This document shows positions 57,631-61,326 of a DNA stretch of 61,326 bases, in pieces; within the stretch, counting starts at the first letter, position 1, and each line of letters begins with the position of its first letter. This stretch comes from Thecamonas trahens ATCC 50062. Its lineage: Eukaryota > Apusozoa > Apusomonadida > Apusomonadidae. A model generated the notes under the pieces. That model did no database searches, was not told the origin of the DNA, and worked only from the letters and a program-made list of their open reading frames with translations. The translations under genes and the position numbers were made by a program. The stretch lies in contig NW_013657667.1 in NCBI RefSeq assembly GCF_000142905.1, forward strand, positions 421,854 to 483,179, given 5' to 3'.

Positions 57631-59790
57631 TCAGGACCGCAGTGCCCGGCCGCGCCACATGACCAGGGAGACAACCGCACCGGCTATGGCCGCCGCGCCG
57701 ACCGCCACAAGCGCACCCGACACCCACGGCGAGGCTAGCAGCGAGGGGCGGAGGACGATGATCGGCGCGTGAGGGTCATGCAGAGGAACAAGTGAGTCAG
57801 GCGAGGCCGTCCGACGCGGCGTGCACGCGTGGCCGACTACGTCGGCCTTGTCGCAATTGCTGCACAGCAGTGCCGGCCTCACAATCGGGACGCACTGCTT
57901 GGCGCGGTGACCCTTGCCACCGCAGCCAAAGCAGCGAACCGGCAGACTGCCGCATGTGAGCTCGCCACGCTTGGCCGCAAGCTCGCGCTCGTGCAGCGCA
58001 ACTACCGGCCACGGGTCGGCGCCGGGCAGCGTGCCGACGACCACTTGAGACGGGGCTAGCGACGGCGGCACAAAGGCGTACTCGTCAACGGCCGTTGTGG
58101 CAACCATGCAGTGTGCCACCGGCGCGTTCTGCAACAGGCCGCTGATGTCGCCGCCGCCTGGCAGCAAAATCGCGCGCGTCTCGCCGTCGAACCGCACGCC
58201 GCCGCTGGCAAGTGATGCGTACAGCCGCGCCTCGCCGCGGGTGTTGCGCTTGGCGGCAGTTGGCGAGAGCGGCGAGCGCGCCAGCGCGTCAGCCGCTGCG
58301 TCTGCCACCGCCTGCACGTCCACTGCCGGCAGAAGCGGGATGGCCTGCCAGTCGCGCGACCGCGCGTCGGCGTCGCGGTCAAAGCGCACCGGGTACATGT
58401 GCGAGATCGGCGAGTCACGCGCAGTCATTAGGTCTGCCAGCTGCGGCGGAAGTGCCGCGTCTGCGGACGATGGCGGAAGGACACACATCAGCTGGAGTAG
58501 CGCAGGCAGCGGCGCACCAAGTTGAGCGGGATCCAGGGCGAGTGCGTCTGCGATCGACGCATCGCGGGTGGCCGCCGCCATGTCTGCCACCAGCGGCGCG
58601 TGCGGGAATGGGTAGTGCCAGTTCCACGACGGCACGCCGCGAACGTAGTAGGCGAGTGTCCATGCGAGACCGCACAGGTACTCTCGGGCCATGCGCGTCG
58701 CCAGCGCTGCCTGCTCGGCATCGCTGTCGATCCGGTACCGGACCCGGTAGTACTCGGCAGCCCACGAGTGCGAGGCGTCAAACTGATCGGCCAGGTACGC
58801 TGCCTCGGCCGAGGCCAGCGCGGTGAGGAAGATGCCCAGCCGCGACGGACAGATAGAGCCGGGCAAGTCCGTGCCTGCCGGTGACGAGATGAATCCGCCC
58901 ATGAGCGGTAGCGAGGCAAGGTACGCGGTGACAAGCGTGTTGAGCCCGCCAAAGTACGCGTCGAGCGTCGGCGCCCTAGGCAGAAAGTCGTTGCCGACCA
59001 GCATGAGCACAAGCACAAAGTCGGTGATAGCGGCCGAGGAGTCAAAGGCAAAGGGGAGGCGATCGGCGGCGTCCTGGCCAAGCACTGCTGCCAGAGTGGC
59101 CCGCAGCGTAGCGATGTTGACCAGTGTCATTGGCGGAAGAGTTGGAGCGATGGCTGCCGACCTCGCCGACCGGCGCTGCGGCTTCTCACGGAGGACGTAG
59201 ACATGGCGCTCGCCGGTGAGGAGCGAGAGGAAAAACATGTCTGCATCCGAGCCGTAGATGACATGGACGAGGTTGGGATCGTAGCCCGGCGCTGCGCGCT
59301 GGCCGCGGATAAACTCCATGATCTTGTGCTCGCCCTCGCCCGGAACTGACGAGTCCGAGACGATAAAAGTGAGATGAGCATACTTTGCGATGGCAGCGAG
59401 CTCGGCAGCGAGTCTATGGCTCATGGCCTCAACACCCTCCATGAACGGTGTGCCCGGAGTAATGAGGTTCGAGTCAAAGTCGCTGCGGCGCCAGGCCGGC
59501 TCATCGGCGGCATCGTCGGCCTTGACAAACCGGCGGCCGCGCTGCTGAACCATCTTGGCGCGCGGAGCGACACCATCGAGAGCAAAGTAGACGAGCTGAC
59601 TCGGAGCAATGCGATCGATGAGCCCGGTGATGTAGGCCTTGATAGCCTCTGGCGTCCTCGCGTTGTGGACGACACCGTTCATGTCGAGATACAGCCGGCC
59701 AGCGGCAACCTTTGCCGTCTTTGCCCGACATGGCTCAAAGGCCTTCTTGCACTTGTTCTCCAGCCACTTTGCCAATCCAGGAACACCCAT
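57631..59790 (-). CDS. XRN-type 5'-3' exoribonuclease with zinc knuckle and C-terminal membrane anchor
   Basis: A 719-residue intronless protein from MGVPGLAKWLENKC. XRN-family nuclease motifs are clear: LYLDMNGVVHNA, FALDGVAPRAKMVQQRGRRF, LITPGTPFM, VSDSSVPGEGEHKIMEFIR, VIYGSDADMFFLSL and LVGNDFLPR, with the metal-binding acidic residues retained. The family degrades 5'-monophosphate RNA processively. The protein is shorter than Xrn2 (about 950) or Xrn1 (about 1,700). Near the end there is a CCHC-type knuckle (CFGCGGKGHRAKQC, about 617-631), then CSNCDKADVVGHAC, then a hydrophobic helix (about 687-712; SGALVAVGAAAIAGAVVSLVMW) followed by RGRALRS. That is the layout of a tail-anchored membrane protein, unusual for this family. 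Confidence 0.93.
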   Translation of the reverse strand: MGVPGLAKWLENKCKKAFEPCRAKTAKVAAGRLYLDMNGVVHNARTPEAIKAYITGLIDRIAPSQLVYFALDGVAPRAKMVQQRGRRFVKADDAADEPAWRRSDFDSNLITPGTPFMEGVEAMSHRLAAELAAIAKYAHLTFIVSDSSVPGEGEHKIMEFIRGQRAAPGYDPNLVHVIYGSDADMFFLSLLTGERHVYVLREKPQRRSARSAAIAPTLPPMTLVNIATLRATLAAVLGQDAADRLPFAFDSSAAITDFVLVLMLVGNDFLPRAPTLDAYFGGLNTLVTAYLASLPLMGGFISSPAGTDLPGSICPSRLGIFLTALASAEAAYLADQFDASHSWAAEYYRVRYRIDSDAEQAALATRMAREYLCGLAWTLAYYVRGVPSWNWHYPFPHAPLVADMAAATRDASIADALALDPAQLGAPLPALLQLMCVLPPSSADAALPPQLADLMTARDSPISHMYPVRFDRDADARSRDWQAIPLLPAVDVQAVADAAADALARSPLSPTAAKRNTRGEARLYASLASGGVRFDGETRAILLPGGGDISGLLQNAPVAHCMVATTAVDEYAFVPPSLAPSQVVVGTLPGADPWPVVALHERELAAKRGELTCGSLPVRCFGCGGKGHRAKQCVPIVRPALLCSNCDKADVVGHACTPRRTASPDSLVPLHDPHAPIIVLRPSLLASPWVSGALVAVGAAAIAGAVVSLVMWRGRALRS

Positions 59791-60142
59791 ACCACTACGT
59801 ACGAGGTCCTCGAGGTAGAAAGTCCTCGACGAGTGTCTCACTTGCTCCAATCGAACGTCTCTATCTGGTCTCGGTAGTCTGCTGACTCGACACAGTGCCA
59901 GCCAATGGAAGCACACGCTCCAAGCCCATCTCTTCGAATCTGTCTCTCCGAACCAAACCTTGCCCTGATGGTCACAACGCGCCATTTGTTGGTCACGCGT
60001 TTTCCTTTTTGGCTGGCTGCCTGTGTGGTGGTGGAAGGGGGGAGGGGGGGGGGGCAGTGCCAGCAGCCGGCAGTCGGCAGTTGCTGATGGCGAGCAGTAC
60101 TTGTCTGTTGCGTGAGAGTCAGGACTGTGTGGCAGGGGCACG
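59791..60142. promoter_or_regulatory. Divergent region between XRN-like gene and Rab23
   Basis: About 350 bases serve as a shared upstream region. They contain a purine-rich GGGAGGGGGGGGGG tract (about 60039-60055). No CA leader is present before either start, unlike many other genes here. No other gene was seen. Confidence 0.5.
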
Positions 60143-61178
60143 ATGGACGACATGGTGGAGGAGGAGTTTGACAGTATGTCTTTGCGGAGGGAAGAGGGGG
60201 GGAGGGAGGGAGGGAGGGAGGAGGGTGTGTGTGTGGGGGGGGGGGGGGAGGGGGGGGGAAGGCAGACGCGTGGGGTGGAGGGAAGGTGGTGGTGGGTGGT
60301 GGTGGCCTGGACTGTACTCATGGACGACATGGATGGGACTTTGTGCATGTGTGTATGTGTGTATGTGTATGTGTGTGTGTGTATATATATGTGTGTGTGT
60401 GTGTGCGATCGCGTGGGTTGCTCGGGCTGATGGCGATGGCGTATGGTGGACGGGTGGACGGGTGGGCTGGTCGGACTGGTCGGACTGGTCGGACTGGGCG
60501 GACTTGGGGGGGGGGGGGGATACAATAGCCGAGGTCAAGGTCATTGTGGTGGGCAATGGAGGCGTGGGCAAGACGTCGATGATTCGGAGAGTGGCCCGCG
60601 GACTCTTCACCGACAACTACCGCAAGACGATAGGAGTTGACTTTCTGGAGAAGAGCATGTACATCGAGTCGCTGGGTGAGGAGGTCCGGCTGATGCTATG
60701 GGATACGGCAGGACAGGAGGAGTTTGATGCTGTGACACGGACTTACTACCGCGGAGCTGGTGCATGCGTCTACGCCTTTTCCACTACGGATCGCGACTCG
60801 TTCGAGGCCATCCGATCGTGGCGGGCAAAGGTCGAGGCCGAGGCGCCAGGCATTGCCGCCGTGCTGGTGCAGAACAAAGTTGATTTGCTCGACTCGTCGG
60901 TGGTGACACCCGACGAGGCCGAGGCCCTGGCACAGGAGCTTCGGCTTAAGTTCTACCGCATCTCGGTCAAGGACGACGTCAACGTCCGGCCCATGTTTGA
61001 ATATCTGGTGGAGGCGGCGGTGGCCAAGGCGCGGACGGCCGTAGTGCCCGGACAGACCAACATGGACTTTCTTTCACCAGCCCAAGTCCAGGCCGAGAAG
61101 CAGTCGTTTGCCGTCCAGCCGACCCGCGGCAAGAAGCGGACGACCTCGTCGTCCAAGTCGTTTTGCACCTTGCTCTGA
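60143..61178 (+). CDS. RAB23: Rab23 small GTPase
   Basis: Exons 60143-60173 (31 bases) and 60529-61178 join in phase 1 to give 226 residues starting MDDMVEEEFD, then TEVKVIVVGNGGVGKTSM. GTPase motifs are intact: GNGGVGKT (19-26), the switch I block YRKTIGVDFLEK, WDTAGQEEFDAVT, NKVDLLD and the SVKDDVNV region at G5. The body follows vertebrate Rab23 closely (KTIGVDFLE, VRLMLWDTAGQEEFDA, YRGA, FSTTDR, SFEA, LVQNKVDLLD). It ends SKSFCTLL, a CAAX-type box with terminal Leu, so prenylation by geranylgeranyltransferase I is likely. Rab23 works at the cilium and in vesicle traffic, which suits a flagellated cell. The first exon is placed by its GTATGT donor and phase, and is very probable. Confidence 0.93.
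60174..60528 (+). other. Intron of Rab23 with G-run, TG and 9-mer repeats
   Basis: The donor is GTATGT after TTTGACA and the acceptor is ACAATAG before CCGAGG. It holds several G runs (60229-60258), a TG/TA microsatellite (60342-60405) and four 9-base units (60469-60504), then a 13-base G run near the acceptor. The usual polypyrimidine tract before the acceptor is replaced by G-rich sequence. Confidence 0.85.
60469..60504 (+). repeat. Four tandem 9-bp units in the Rab23 intron
   Basis: GGTCGGACT occurs three times perfectly and then as GGGCGGACT, directly before the G run at the acceptor. Confidence 0.9.
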
Positions 61179-61232
61179 AGCGCGTGCTCACAGGAAGCGA
61201 CTCTATGTCACCGATGGCGTATGCGAGGAGAG

Positions 61233-61275
61233 GGAAGAAGAAGAAGAAGAAGAAGAAGAAGAAGAAGAAGAAGAA
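61233..61275 (+). repeat. (GAA)n trinucleotide repeat downstream of Rab23
   Basis: An almost pure GAA tract about 55 bases after the Rab23 stop, within a purine-only 3' flank that continues to the window end. It is probably 3' UTR or intergenic. Confidence 0.9.
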
Positions 61276-61326
61276 AGAAGGAGATGCAAAGGAGAAGAAG
61301 GGAGAGGAGGAGAAAGAGATAAACAT

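Noticed and set aside
1-61326. tRNA, rRNA, snoRNA, transposase or viral genes
   Set aside because: None could be recognised by reading the noncoding stretches. Small structured RNAs could still be missed without a covariance search.

Overview
The window is eukaryotic nuclear DNA from a GC-rich, gene-dense, single-celled organism. Evidence for a eukaryote: spliceosomal introns with GT...AG ends, and a gene set including the proteasome deubiquitinase Rpn11, an MLL/trithorax-type PHD-FYR-SET methyltransferase, ribosomal protein eS12, a kinesin, an XRN-type exonuclease and Rab23. The standard genetic code is used, with TAA, TAG and TGA all acting as stops. Rab23, kinesin and giant coiled-coil proteins would suit a flagellate. 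The overall style (high GC, few introns, TG/CA and G-run microsatellites, large repeat proteins) recalls an apusomonad such as Thecamonas, but the species is an inference.

Layout. 1-8.4 kb: tandem zinc-ribbon ZNRD2/SSSCA1-like protein (+), Rpn11/PSMD14 (+), twin-CX9C DUF3128 protein (-), ankyrin protein (+), N-myristoylatable leucine-rich-repeat protein (+). 8.4-38.9 kb: two giant reading frames without visible introns, head to tail on the minus strand. They are a 2,533-residue coiled-coil protein and a 7,554-residue ankyrin/RCC1/calpain-like protein. 39.5-46 kb: Ala-rich coiled-coil gene (+, two frame breaks), MLL-like methyltransferase (-, one frame break), a 100-N assembly gap, and a putative mitoribosomal mS23-like protein (-). 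46.5-53.5 kb: small Met-Gly repeat protein (+), LamG receptor with five membrane spans (-), WW-domain protein (-, one frame break). 54-61.2 kb: eS12 (+), kinesin (+), a hypothetical protein (+), a tail-anchored XRN-like exonuclease (-), Rab23 (+).

Gene architecture is very uniform. Six genes have one clearly supported intron each. All six lie within the first 375 coding bases, have GTAYG donors, and carry a simple-sequence tract. Convergent neighbours are separated by only 5-65 bp. Several genes on both strands have a CA-rich, G-poor leader directly before the start codon. Four one-base frame breaks in three otherwise intact genes are most simply sequence or assembly errors.

The most unusual object is the ankyrin-RCC1-calpain giant. 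I count about 85 ankyrin-like helices, then a beta-propeller-like RCC1 block, then a calpain core that keeps His and Asn but has Asp where the nucleophilic Cys is expected. It ends with a calpain beta-sandwich and a PQGY-rich tail. I recognise no described protein with this order of domains. No tRNA, rRNA, CRISPR array or transposase was recognised.
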